NCBI GenBank assembly: GCA_937980205.1 | Contig: CALJKW010000050.1 | Location: forward strand, 1-64,000 | DNA from: an uncultured Myxococcales bacterium | GTDB lineage: Bacteria; Myxococcota; Myxococcia; Myxococcales; Myxococcaceae | DNA: 64,000 nt | Reading direction: 5' to 3' | Shown here: positions 26,050-34,776 of the stretch, piece by piece | How positions within the stretch are numbered: position 1 is the first letter of the stretch | Layout of the letters: every line of letters starts with the position of its first letter | The notes under the pieces: model-generated | The model's database searches: none | Seen by the model: the letters and a program-made list of their open reading frames with translations, nothing else | What the model was told of the DNA's origin: nothing | Program-made: the position numbers and the translations under genes

Positions 26050-26619
26050 TCACTCATTCGACCGGACGCCGGCGAGGGTGACGGCGACGAGCCGCTTCAC
26101 GGCCTGGGCGCTCTTCACGCCCGTCGCTGCAGTCACGGCGTGAAGGCAATAGGCGGACAGCTCTACTGCCGAGACGTCGGCACGCACCTCGCCGCCGCGC
26201 GCGCCTTCGGTGAGCAGGCGCTGCACCACGTCTCGCAGCTGCTGGCGAGCACGAGAGACGTGCGGGGCGCGATGCAGCAGGGCGGCCAGCTCGCTGCCGT
26301 GATGGTGAAGGCAGATTGTGCCGAATGTCTCGAGCACCGCCTCGAGCCGACGCAGGGCACTGCCTCCGCGGTTCCCGATCTCGGCGAGGTTCGCGAGGTG
26401 GATGTCGAGCTGACGCTCATGCCAGGCGTGCAACAGGTCTTCGACGTCGGCGAAGTACTTGTACATCGTCGCCCGGCCGATGCCGGCCTTCCTGGCGACG
26501 CCCGCCATCTTCAGCGCGTGGAGCCCGCGCCGCCCGATGACCGCAGCTGCCGCGCCGAGGATGGCGTCGCGCACGTCGCGGTGATGCGCCTCGATGCTGT
26601 CGCTCCAGATCTTCGGCAC
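26050..26619 (-). CDS. TetR-family transcriptional regulator
   Basis: 189 residues. N-terminal HTH: AILGAAAAVIGRRGLHALKM, then VARKAGIGRATMYKYFADVE. The C-terminal half is a helical ligand-binding domain. It is divergent from the DUF2269-like membrane gene, and a 13-bp palindrome between their starts is the likely operator, so autoregulation and control of the neighbour are probable. Confidence 0.88.
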   Translation of the reverse strand: MPKIWSDSIEAHHRDVRDAILGAAAAVIGRRGLHALKMAGVARKAGIGRATMYKYFADVEDLLHAWHERQLDIHLANLAEIGNRGGSALRRLEAVLETFGTICLHHHGSELAALLHRAPHVSRARQQLRDVVQRLLTEGARGGEVRADVSAVELSAYCLHAVTAATGVKSAQAVKRLVAVTLAGVRSNE

Positions 26620-26632
26620 GGGGTGTTATTGT

Positions 26633-26645
26633 AGACACTATGTCT
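26633..26645. promoter_or_regulatory. Candidate TetR operator
   Basis: AGACACTATGTCT has arms AGACA/TGTCT with a 3-bp spacer. It lies between the divergent starts of the TetR gene (26,619) and the membrane protein gene (ATG at 26,640), overlapping the latter start codon. Confidence 0.5.
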
Positions 26646-27163
26646 CGAAAAATCCGCTCCGACTGCAGAAGGTGCTGCTGACACTGCACGTGGCGAGCTC
26701 GGTCGGCTGGTTCGGGGCCGTGCTCGCGTTTCCCGTGTTGGCGGTGATCGGACTGAGAAGTGAGGACACGCTGAAGATGACCACCGCGTACGTGGCGATG
26801 GGCATGCTCGGACGCGGGCTCATCCTCCCGCTGAGCCTCGTGTCGGTCAGCACCGGCATCCTGCAGGGGGTGATCTTCGCGTGGGGGCTGCTCCGGTACT
26901 ACTGGGTCGCCATCAAGCTGATCGTCACGGTGCTCGCGACGCTCCTGCTGCTGGTGCACCTGCGCCCCATCGATCGCGCAGCCGCTGCGGCCGCACAGTC
27001 GACCCTCGAGACTCCGGAGCTCCGACACATTCGCACGCAGCTGGTCGGCGACTCCGGCCTCGCGCTGGCGGTGCTGGCGCTGACGACCGCGCTCTCGGTC
27101 TTCAAGCCGGGGGGCCTCACTCCACGCGGCCGGCGCCAGGCGGTTGCGGCGCCCGCGCGGTGA
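26640..27163 (+). CDS. DUF2269-like membrane protein, start separated by an apparent one-base frameshift
   Basis: The body (LLTLHVASSVGWFGAVLAF onward) is a four-helix membrane protein of the DUF2269 type, with a conserved HxxxxxxxWFG motif in helix 1 and basic C terminus. The in-frame start nearest the homologous N terminus is GTG 26672, but the natural start is ATG 26640, which is one base out of phase: one extra A in the run at 26,648-26,652 would give MSRKNPLRLQKVLLTLHV. So either the gene carries a one-base deletion, the read is in error, or translation slips on the A-run. Regulated by the divergent TetR gene, by position. Confidence 0.6.
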
Positions 27164-27277
27164 TGTAAGTCCTCGTCCTGCCCAGAGTTTCCCGTTCCGC
27201 GGACATCGGGGAAACTCTGAGGCCCGTTGGGGATGCTCTGTGATGCCGTTCCTGCGACGTTCAAAATGGGTGAAAGA

Positions 27278-28309
27278 ATGTCTCAACCGATTTTCCGCCG
27301 AGGGTTGATGTGCGTGGGGTTCATCGCCGGGTGCGTCGGCGCGACAGACCCCGATGCGGACCGGCCCACGAATTTGACCGCGAGCCCCATGGGCGGCGGT
27401 GTGCACTTGACGTGGAAGGACAACTCGACTGGTGAAGAGGAGTTCGAGATCGAGCGGAAGATCGGCGCAGCCCCGGCCTTCGCCCCGCTCGCCGCGGTGC
27501 CTTTCGACACCGTCTCGTACCATGACGCCGACGTCGCTGATGGAACCTCATATTCCTATCGAGTCAGGGCGAAGCTGGCCTCCGGGTTCTCGTCGTATAC
27601 GAATGAGGCGACGGCGGTTCCCGGCAGCTCGAGTGGCACGGGCGGCGGCTCCGTGGGCACGGGCGGGGGGGCGGGAGGCGGCGCTGGCGGCGGTGTGGGC
27701 GGAGGCTCGACAGGGACTGGCGGTGGTTCGGGCGGCTCGAGCGGCACGGGAGGCGGCTCGAGCGGCACTGGCGGCGGGTCCGGCGGCTCGACGGGTACCG
27801 GCGGCGGGACCGCGACCGTCGTGTCGTTCAGGAACGACGTTGTCCCGGCGCTGAACGCGACGTGCGGAGGCGGCGCTGGTGGGTGCCACCCGGCGGGACA
27901 ATCCAGTGGCCGAACGATGGCTCAGTTTGGCCCCTGCCGCGTCATCTGGTTCTCGCCGGTGGATGCGCCGCTCGGCGCGTACTCGGATTATCCGACCAAC
28001 AGCGTGGCGACCGGCTGCCCCAACCTGACCCTCTACGAGCGGCTGATGCAGCAGCACAGCATGCTCTGCGATGCAGCCACGTGGCAGGCCCGCGCCAAGT
28101 ACGTCGTCCCGGGAAACCTGCAGGCGAGCCTGCTGTGGCAGGTCATCAATGGCGACGCTTCGTTCGGAGGCAAGTGCTCCGTGAACGGCGTCGCCGTGAC
28201 GCGGATGCCGAAGATCAACTCCGCGATCAACCCCGGCGGACGTGCGCTTACCCCCGACGAGATCACCAAGATCCAGAACTGGATTCTCCAGGGAGCTCAA
28301 AACAACTGA
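27278..28309 (+). CDS. Lipoprotein with fibronectin-III domain, Gly/Ser linker and C-terminal Cys/His domain
   Basis: 343 residues from ATG 27278. Lipobox FIAGC (Cys19). A fibronectin type III domain follows (residues about 28-110; GGGVHLTWKDNSTGEEEFEI). A Gly/Ser/Thr linker spans about 115-185. The C-terminal domain opens SFRNDVVPALNATCGGGAGGCH, with Cys spaced by six residues before His, then further Cys, and ends in a helix (LTPDEITKIQNWILQGA) typical of cytochrome-c-like surface proteins. The stop is 3 bp before the multicopper oxidase start, so the two are co-transcribed. The FN3 part is paralogous to that of 31,361-32,365. Confidence 0.72.
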   Translation: MSQPIFRRGLMCVGFIAGCVGATDPDADRPTNLTASPMGGGVHLTWKDNSTGEEEFEIERKIGAAPAFAPLAAVPFDTVSYHDADVADGTSYSYRVRAKLASGFSSYTNEATAVPGSSSGTGGGSVGTGGGAGGGAGGGVGGGSTGTGGGSGGSSGTGGGSSGTGGGSGGSTGTGGGTATVVSFRNDVVPALNATCGGGAGGCHPAGQSSGRTMAQFGPCRVIWFSPVDAPLGAYSDYPTNSVATGCPNLTLYERLMQQHSMLCDAATWQARAKYVVPGNLQASLLWQVINGDASFGGKCSVNGVAVTRMPKINSAINPGGRALTPDEITKIQNWILQGAQNN

Positions 28310-28312
28310 GCC

Positions 28313-29728
28313 ATGAGGAAGCTCCTCTACGTGGCGCTGGGTGCGGTCGCCGGCTGCGCGGGAGCAGACGCGTCGACGTTGGGCCTGCCCGAGCTGTTTG
28401 ACCCGCCCGTGCTCACCGATCTCAACCCCGATCCGAACATCGTCGAGGTTCGTCTCGTCGCGGGCGTCTCGACGACGGAATACCTCACGGGAAAACAGAC
28501 CGACGTCTGGGCGTACCGCGACGGAGCGCTCGCGGACAGCCGCGCGACGGTGCCGGGCCCGATGCTCAAAGCCAAGAAGGGCGATCAGGTCATCGTGCAC
28601 TTCACGAACGAGCTGCCCGACATGGAGACGACGGTGCACTGGCACGGCCTGCGGCTGCCCGCGGAGTTCGATGGCGCGCCGTCATTTCAGATGCCGGCGA
28701 TTCGGGCCGGCGGCGAGTTCGAGTATCGATTCGTGGCTCGCGACGCGAGCACGTTCTGGTACCACCCGCACATGCGCGCCAACGAGCAGATCGAGCGCGG
28801 CTTGTACGGGCCGATGTTCATCGAAGGCGACGTCGCCCCCGACGTGGCGGCCGATCGCTACCTCATCCTCGACGACGTGAAGATCGACGCCGACGGGTCT
28901 TTGAACCGGGAGACGACCGAGCTCGACCGCATGATGGGCCGCCAGGGAAACGTCCTGCTGGTGAACGGTCGTCGCGCCCCTGTGCACCTCCGCGTGGCGG
29001 CCAAGTCCCGCGAGCGCTGGCGAATCGTCAACGGCGCCAACGGCAGGTATTTCAACCTTCAAATTCCCGGCGCCGAGCTGCTGGTCATCGCGTCAGACGG
29101 TGGTTTGTTGCCGGAGCCGTACGCGACCCGGACGCTGCTGGTGACACCCGGCGAGCGCTACGACGTGCTGGTCACGTTCGACGACCGGGTAGGCGTCAAC
29201 CCGGTGCTGCAGACGGTGCACTACGACCGCGGACACCAGCTGCCGGACGTGGGACCGCAGGACTTGATGAAGATCAGCTTCGGCCCTGCGGCGCAAACCC
29301 CCGAGCCTCTGGCCGTCTCGTGGCCGACGTTGCCCCGGCTCGACGTCAGCGAGACGACTCCGGTTCGCCGGTTCGTTCTCGACGAATACGCGCAGCCGGG
29401 ATTTCCGGTGGTCTTCACCATCAACGGCGAGCGGTGGCCGGACAATCAGCACGTGCGGGTCAAGCAGGGCGTCACCGAGATCTGGGAAGTGCGCAACGCG
29501 GCCGCGATGGATCACCCTTTCCATCTGCACGGCATGTTCTTCCAGGTGCTGGGCGGCGATGGCCAGGTTCGCGCTCGCGACGGCTGGAAGGACACCGTCA
29601 ACATTCCACAGCGAGCGACCGTCCGCTTCGCGGTTCGATACGACCCGCTCGGCATGTGGATGTTCCACTGCCACATCCTCGAGCATGCCGAGTTCGGAAT
29701 GATGGGCGAGCTGATGGTGGAGCCTTGA
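28313..29728 (+). CDS. Multicopper oxidase, lipoprotein (paralog of 32,460)
   Basis: 471 residues. Lipobox AVAGC (Cys15). Copper motifs: HWHG (109-112), WYHPHMR, HPFHLHG and HCHILEHAEFGM (452-463). The N-terminal domain has EVRLVAGVSTTEYLTGKQT with DVWAY, shared nearly unchanged with the oxidase at 32,460 (RLIAGEGKTEYLTGKQADVW). Translated right after the FN3 lipoprotein; the pair likely forms an envelope unit. Oxidises copper(I) or phenolics by family analogy; substrate not determinable. Confidence 0.9.
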   Translation: MRKLLYVALGAVAGCAGADASTLGLPELFDPPVLTDLNPDPNIVEVRLVAGVSTTEYLTGKQTDVWAYRDGALADSRATVPGPMLKAKKGDQVIVHFTNELPDMETTVHWHGLRLPAEFDGAPSFQMPAIRAGGEFEYRFVARDASTFWYHPHMRANEQIERGLYGPMFIEGDVAPDVAADRYLILDDVKIDADGSLNRETTELDRMMGRQGNVLLVNGRRAPVHLRVAAKSRERWRIVNGANGRYFNLQIPGAELLVIASDGGLLPEPYATRTLLVTPGERYDVLVTFDDRVGVNPVLQTVHYDRGHQLPDVGPQDLMKISFGPAAQTPEPLAVSWPTLPRLDVSETTPVRRFVLDEYAQPGFPVVFTINGERWPDNQHVRVKQGVTEIWEVRNAAAMDHPFHLHGMFFQVLGGDGQVRARDGWKDTVNIPQRATVRFAVRYDPLGMWMFHCHILEHAEFGMMGELMVEP

Positions 29729-29790
29729 ACGGCTGAGCGCGCGTCGACGCGAGCACGATCATTTTCACGCCGCAGCTTGGGTGCACCCCG

Positions 29791-31260
29791 TCAGCGCTTG
29801 TACGTCCAGTGCCAGAACTCGCCGGCGACGTCGTTCACGAACCCGAAGCGGCCGGCGTTCGCTCGCAGCCAGTTGTACGCGCGCGTGCCGAAACCACCGA
29901 CGCCGCCGATGTCCATCGACAGTCCCTGCTGGTGGTTCGAGAAGCCCGGGCGCGCGACGCGGTTCGGGTCCATTCCGAACTGCACCCACAGCCGCTGCTG
30001 CTCGGCCATCGTGCGGAAGCCGCTGGTGTTGCTCAGCGGAATGCCGGCCCGCTTCGCGGCGGCGATCATCTTCTTGTAGTTGATGGCCGCGTTCTTCTGC
30101 AGGTACTCGCCGCCGCCCACGTTGTAGACCCTCGTCTTGAAGGCCGACCCGTTGCTGAACGCGGTTACGCGCTTCCCTTTGCCCAGGCCGTTCTGCTTCG
30201 CCTTGAGCACCTTCTTCATCTTGTTGAGGTCGCCGGTGGAGACCTCGCCGTTGCGCTTGAGCTTGTGCTTCTTCTCGAACGCACGAACGGCGCGGGCCGT
30301 CGACCGATCGAAGACGCCGTCGACCTTCACCTTCTTGTAGCCGAGCTTGCGTAGAATCTTCTCGGTGTTCTTCACCGCAGCGCTGCGCTCGTGAAGGTCC
30401 TGCGCCGGGCTGGTTCCGGTCTTCGCGAGGATGAGCGAGGCCTTCAGCTCTTTCCACGTGCGCGGAGTCACGCGCCCGGTGGGCTCGAGGCCCCCCTTGC
30501 GCTGAAATGCCTTCAGCGCGCCGACGGTCCGCTCGTCCATGACGCCGTCCGTGCGCGAAGGATCGAAGCCCGCCTTCTTGAGGCGCAGCTGGACGTTCTT
30601 CACCGCGCGGCCCTTGTCGCCTTCGCCCAGACCGACGGTGCCGTCCGCGTTCTGGCGCTCGGCCGCCTTCGCGGTGAGCGCGTCGAGCCGGCGGTGCTGC
30701 TTGATGCCCTTCGTGGTGCGAGCCCGATACGGCGCATGGTCGAACGCGCGGACCTCTTTCTTGAGCGCGTCGTACGCGCGCTCGCCGAGCAGGCCCGACT
30801 TGCCGAGGTTGTTCTGGTCCTTCTTGAACGCGAGCAGCGCTTTGTTCGTCTGAGCGTCGAACGTCCCGTCAACGGGGCCCGTCGAGTAGCCGAGCGTACG
30901 GAGCCGCTTTTCGGCCTCGAGAATCTTCGAGTCACGCTGACCGTTGCTGAAGACGTCTCTGCCGTGGAAATTGCGCACGCGGCTCTGCACCGTCTTGAGG
31001 TGCGCGAACGTCCGCGCGTCGAGCTGGCCCGTCACGGGAATGCCGCGTGCCGCCTGGAATTGCTCGAGCGCGTTCGCGGTATTGGCGGTGAAACTGGCGT
31101 CGCGGGTGCCCGGCTTGAAGCCGGCGATCTCGAGCATGCGCTCGACCCACTTCACCGAGCCGGCCTGCGTGCCCTCGGCGAAAACGACGTCGTTGTCCAG
31201 AGCGGCCTGGATGGCCCGATTCCCGGTGCGGTCAGCGCGCTGCAGAGTTTTGAGTGACAT
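29791..31260 (-). CDS. Multi-repeat peptidoglycan-binding D,D-peptidase (M15/VanY-like), no signal peptide
   Basis: 489 residues from ATG 31260. Four PG_binding_1-like repeats precede the enzyme, with recurrent DGTFDAQT, DGVMDERT and DGVFDRST motifs. The C-terminal catalytic domain has SGFRTMAEQQ, the zinc motif SNHQQGLSMDIGG, and WHWTYKR at the end. The catalytic sequence is close to that of 44,425-45,120. No signal peptide, Tat motif or transmembrane helix is visible. Convergent with the multicopper oxidase gene (62 bp between stops). Confidence 0.85.
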   Translation of the reverse strand: MSLKTLQRADRTGNRAIQAALDNDVVFAEGTQAGSVKWVERMLEIAGFKPGTRDASFTANTANALEQFQAARGIPVTGQLDARTFAHLKTVQSRVRNFHGRDVFSNGQRDSKILEAEKRLRTLGYSTGPVDGTFDAQTNKALLAFKKDQNNLGKSGLLGERAYDALKKEVRAFDHAPYRARTTKGIKQHRRLDALTAKAAERQNADGTVGLGEGDKGRAVKNVQLRLKKAGFDPSRTDGVMDERTVGALKAFQRKGGLEPTGRVTPRTWKELKASLILAKTGTSPAQDLHERSAAVKNTEKILRKLGYKKVKVDGVFDRSTARAVRAFEKKHKLKRNGEVSTGDLNKMKKVLKAKQNGLGKGKRVTAFSNGSAFKTRVYNVGGGEYLQKNAAINYKKMIAAAKRAGIPLSNTSGFRTMAEQQRLWVQFGMDPNRVARPGFSNHQQGLSMDIGGVGGFGTRAYNWLRANAGRFGFVNDVAGEFWHWTYKR

Positions 31261-31360
31261 GCGGCGCGGACACTTCAGGGGACGTGCCCGCTGCAACCTT
31301 CCGATGTGCCGAGAACTTCCGTGAAGCCTGCCGTTGACGTGTCAACCGCAGTGGACAGCG

Positions 31361-32365
31361 TCAGGGCGTGATCGTCAGCGTGATCGACTTCACGCCGGTG
31401 TTGCCGTTGGAATCCGTGACCGTGAGCGTCACGACGTTCGTACCGGCGGACAGCGTCCGGGTGAAGGTGCGGCCGGTGCCGATCGTGCCGTCGAGGTTGC
31501 TGGTCCAGACCATGCCGGCATCGGGGATGAGCCCGTCTTCGAAGTCGCGCGCGTTGCCGACGAATGGAATGGGGTTCGCCGCGGCCCGCACCTCGCCGTC
31601 GCTGGGGTGATTGAGCAGCGCCAGGGGAGACTGCGAGGTGATGGTGATGCTGCCCGCTCCGGTGTTCCCCTGCGAGTCCGTGGCGGTGCAGGTGACGGTG
31701 TGCACGCCCGGTCGGGGGAGGGTCGTCGTCACCGACAAGCCGGTGCCGAGCTGGGCCGTCGCCAGGTTGGTGCGCCACACGACGCGGGAGCCGCTCAATG
31801 CGCCGTCTTCCGGGTCGCTGGCGCTCGCGACGAACGTGACCTGCTGATCGAACGGAACCGTCGTGCCGCTCACCGGCGCCGTGATGGTGCACGTTGGTGC
31901 GCTGCCGGCGTCGGGAGTGCTGCCTCCTCCGGCGCCGCCTGAGCCTCCAGATCCGCCCGAGCCGCCCGAGCCGCCCGAGCCACCGCCGAAGCCTCCCGCG
32001 CCGCCCGACCCGCCGCCGCTGCCGCCGAGGACGAACGCGACTTCATTGCTGAACGAGGAGGGCCCCTTCGCGTTGCTGGCGCGTACGCTGTACACGTACA
32101 TGACGCCCCGCGACACCGTCGCGTCGTGGTACTGCTGCGCGTCGAACAGCACGGTGGCGACGTTCTGAGACTCGCCGCCGCTCGGCTTCCTCCACACCTC
32201 GAACTCCTCTTCGTTGGACGAGTTGTCTTTCCAGGTGAGATGTGCGCCGCCACCCACCTCCTCGGCGCTGAGCTGGCTCGGGGCCTCGGGCGAGGTGAGG
32301 GTGGGAGTCGCAGGCGTGCAAGTCATCAACACCGCGGTCGCAAGCAGCACCAAACGTGATTGCAT
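31361..32365 (-). CDS. Lipoprotein with FN3 domain, Gly/Ser linker and PKD/Ig-like repeats
   Basis: 334 residues from ATG 32365. Lipobox LMTC (Cys16). FN3 domain (about 28-112; GGGAHLTWKDNSSNEEEFEV) closely resembles that of 27,278-28,309. After a Gly/Ser linker (about 114-150) two Ig/PKD-like beta domains follow (FDQQVTFVASASDPEDG; VTLTVTDSNGNTGVKSITL). It is divergent from, and 94 bp from, the multicopper oxidase at 32,460. The pair is a rearranged copy of the co-directional pair at 27.3-29.7 kb. Confidence 0.78.
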   Translation of the reverse strand: MQSRLVLLATAVLMTCTPATPTLTSPEAPSQLSAEEVGGGAHLTWKDNSSNEEEFEVWRKPSGGESQNVATVLFDAQQYHDATVSRGVMYVYSVRASNAKGPSSFSNEVAFVLGGSGGGSGGAGGFGGGSGGSGGSGGSGGSGGAGGGSTPDAGSAPTCTITAPVSGTTVPFDQQVTFVASASDPEDGALSGSRVVWRTNLATAQLGTGLSVTTTLPRPGVHTVTCTATDSQGNTGAGSITITSQSPLALLNHPSDGEVRAAANPIPFVGNARDFEDGLIPDAGMVWTSNLDGTIGTGRTFTRTLSAGTNVVTLTVTDSNGNTGVKSITLTITP

Positions 32366-32459
32366 GAAGCCTCCTGCAACAGCATCCCGATGGAGGGCTC
32401 GAGTTTCCTCCAGGAAACAAGTTTCGTCCTGGAGGATGTTGGTGACGAGCGACCAATCC

Positions 32460-33842
32460 ATGAGAAACCTGCTCCCAGTCTTGTTCGTCATCGCCTGTGG
32501 ACCGCGCGGTGCCGCTGTCGAGCTGCCGCTCAAAGAGGTGCCGCTCGCGACCGACGTCGATGCCGACGCGAAGACGGTCAAGGTTCGGCTGATCGCCGGT
32601 GAGGGAAAGACCGAGTACCTGACCGGGAAGCAGGCCGATGTGTGGGCGTACCGCGATGCGATGAACGGGGACGGCGTGATCCCCGCGCCGACCATCGTCG
32701 CGAACGTCGGCGACACGATCGTCGTCGAGCTCGAGAATCGGCTGAGCTCGCCGACGACGATCCACTGGCACGGCCTGCGGCTACCGAATGTGGCCGACGG
32801 CTCGAACTCGAGCCAGCAACCGGTCGCGCCCGGCGAGAAGTACGAGTACCGCTTCGAGGCGAAGGACGTCGGCACGTTCTGGTACCACCCGCACGTCAGG
32901 GCCGATCTGCAGATCGAGAAGGGGCTGTACGGCGCGCTGGTGGTGCACGGGCCCTCCGAGCCCGAGGTCGCGGCCGATCGCACCTTCATCCTCGACGACG
33001 TGAAGGTCGAGGCGAGCGGCAAGCTGTCGGAGACCACCGACCAGCTCGACATGATGCTCGGCCGCCAGGGCAACGTGCTGCTGGTGAACGGCCAGCGCCA
33101 GGCGGGCATCGAGGTGGCGAGCGGCAGCCGGGAGCGGTGGCGCTTCATCAACGCCGCCAACGGCCGCTACTTCAACCTCTCGCTCGCGGGGCACTCTTTT
33201 CTGGTGATCGCCTGGGACGGCGGCCTGCTGCCCCAGCCGTACCGCGTCGAGAAGCTCGTCATCGCCCCCGGCGAGCGGTACGAGCTGCTGGTCGACTTCG
33301 ATCAGAAGGAGGGCGGCTGGCTGCAGACGCTGCACTACGATCGAGGGCACGACATTCCGGATCCGGGTCCGCAGGACCTGCTCCAGATCGCGTACGGCCC
33401 GGCGTCGAAGCCTGCCGCCGCGCTCCCGGGCACGTGGCGCGACCTCACGCCGACGGTGGTGCCTTCGACTGCACAGGTGCGGGCGTTTGAGCTCACCGAG
33501 ACGGACAAGCCTGACGGGCCGGTGTTCTCCATCAACGGTCGCTCGTGGCCGGCGATCGACCCGGTGATGGTGAAGCAGGGCGAGCTCGAGGTCTGGGAGA
33601 TCGACAACAAGTCGGAGATGGATCATCCGTTCCACCTGCACGGCATGTTCTTCGAGGTGCAGTCGCTGAACGGGCAGCCGCCCGAACACTTCGGCTGGAA
33701 GGACACCGTCAACGTGCCCAAGGAGTCGAAGCTGCGCTTCGCGGTGCGCTACGAGCCGGTCGGCATGTGGATGTACCACTGCCACATCCTCGAGCACGCC
33801 GAGCGGGGGATGATGGGCGAGCTGATGGTCATGCCGCCTTGA
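32460..33842 (+). CDS. Multicopper oxidase, lipoprotein (paralog of 28,313)
   Basis: 460 residues from ATG 32460; ATG 32436 is an alternative with GGAGG too close to it. Lipobox VIAC (Cys13). Copper motifs: HWHG (102-105), WYHPHVR, HPFHLHG and HCHILEHAERGM near the C terminus. Domain order and most conserved stretches follow the oxidase at 28,313. The divergent FN3 lipoprotein upstream probably shares its regulatory region. Confidence 0.9.
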   Translation: MRNLLPVLFVIACGPRGAAVELPLKEVPLATDVDADAKTVKVRLIAGEGKTEYLTGKQADVWAYRDAMNGDGVIPAPTIVANVGDTIVVELENRLSSPTTIHWHGLRLPNVADGSNSSQQPVAPGEKYEYRFEAKDVGTFWYHPHVRADLQIEKGLYGALVVHGPSEPEVAADRTFILDDVKVEASGKLSETTDQLDMMLGRQGNVLLVNGQRQAGIEVASGSRERWRFINAANGRYFNLSLAGHSFLVIAWDGGLLPQPYRVEKLVIAPGERYELLVDFDQKEGGWLQTLHYDRGHDIPDPGPQDLLQIAYGPASKPAAALPGTWRDLTPTVVPSTAQVRAFELTETDKPDGPVFSINGRSWPAIDPVMVKQGELEVWEIDNKSEMDHPFHLHGMFFEVQSLNGQPPEHFGWKDTVNVPKESKLRFAVRYEPVGMWMYHCHILEHAERGMMGELMVMPP

Positions 33843-33930
33843 AGTACGTGCGGAGTACGCGGGCACGTCGAGGTCGCGGCGCAGCATGATGCGGCAGTCG
33901 AGCTCGTGCGACTTCCACTCGGCGGCGGCG

Positions 33931-34053
33931 ACGTCGGAGACGGTGGTCGCGCGCTCGACGGACGACGGCAAGACCTGGCGCCGGCTGGGCCCCTCGAACG
34001 GCGACGGCACTCCGACCGAGCCCGGCTTGGTCTCGATGGTGCCCGAGCCCTCC
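33931..34053 (+). pseudogene. Relic of a propeller-thioredoxin gene
   Basis: The frame reads VVARSTDDGKTWRRLGPSNG, then DGTPTEPGLVSMVPEP, matching residues of the intact protein at 42,653-44,284 (VVARSTDDGKTWRRLGPAND, DGTPTEHGFVSMVPEP) almost exactly. Before and after it the similarity stops abruptly and the region carries unrelated sequence. It is a short piece of a third copy of that family. Confidence 0.75.
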
Positions 34054-34113
34054 GCTGAATCTGGTGGACGACGCCGAACGAGTCGCCGCGATCCAGGGCG
34101 AGCACTCGGGGGA

Positions 34114-34776
34114 TCAGCGGCTTGCGTATCGCTCAGGCGCACCGAGAAAAGTCCTGGCGCATTCGTCGCTGCAGAAGATGTATGCGCGCCCGGCGTGCAC
34201 GAACCGAGCTACCGCTTCGGTCTCTTTGATCCGCATGCGGCACACGGGATCGACCGTGAGCGCTCCGGCGGCGTCGGGACAGACGACCTCGAAGACCTTC
34301 ACCGGCACCGAGACGTTCTTGAACGCCGCGAGACCGAGGTCCCGCACCGACAGGCCCGGCAAGGTCTGTACCGCCCCGACGACCGAGGACGTCACCAACA
34401 ACTGCCCCGCTTGGGCGTGACCAGCGACGCGGGCCGCGAGGTTCACCGCGGCCCCGAAGAAGTCGCCGGCGCGCTCCGCGCAGGGGCCGTGGTGGACGCC
34501 TGTGCGCAGCAGCGGAAACCGGGGCTCGCTCTGCACCGCCGTCCGAAGTGCGATGGCCGAGCGCAGCGCCGGACCCGGCTGCGGCGCCACGAGCATGACC
34601 GCATCTCCGATGGTCTTCACCACGCGCACGCCGTCTGACAGACACGAACGAGCGAGGTCAGCGAAGCGGATTGCGATCGCGGCGGCGTCGTCGTCGCCGT
34701 GCGATTCCGTCATCGCCGTGAAGCCGGACAAGTCGGCGAACACGAAGGTGCGCTCATTTTCGTCACTGAGAGCCAT
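34114..34776 (-). CDS. Class III adenylate/guanylate cyclase fused to a YHS domain
   Basis: 220 residues, soluble. The cyclase homology domain shows metal-binding Asp15 in FADLSGFT, Asp58 in VKTIGDAV, and FGAAVNLAARV (107-117) with the transition-state Asn/Arg. The C-terminal 45 residues form a YHS domain: TVDPVCRMRI (Cys179), then GRAYIFCSDECARTF (Cys202, Cys206) and PERY. YHS domains occur in copper ATPases and other metal-handling proteins. The fusion suggests cyclic-nucleotide output tied to metal binding. It sits between multicopper oxidase and thioredoxin-fusion genes. Confidence 0.82.
   Translation of the reverse strand: MALSDENERTFVFADLSGFTAMTESHGDDDAAAIAIRFADLARSCLSDGVRVVKTIGDAVMLVAPQPGPALRSAIALRTAVQSEPRFPLLRTGVHHGPCAERAGDFFGAAVNLAARVAGHAQAGQLLVTSSVVGAVQTLPGLSVRDLGLAAFKNVSVPVKVFEVVCPDAAGALTVDPVCRMRIKETEAVARFVHAGRAYIFCSDECARTFLGAPERYASR

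Noticed and set aside
27640..27810. Gly/Ser-coding low-complexity repeats read as tandem repeats or CRISPR
   Set aside because: Codon-level repetition inside lipoprotein linkers (also at 23,940, 31,930 and 41,590); no spacer-repeat pattern.
32781..34142. Minus-strand frame of 453 codons opposite the multicopper oxidase
   Set aside because: It runs through a gene with all copper motifs; composition is His/Arg/Leu-biased as expected of a shadow. A short stretch near 33,850-33,920 looks less shadow-like but was too short to call.
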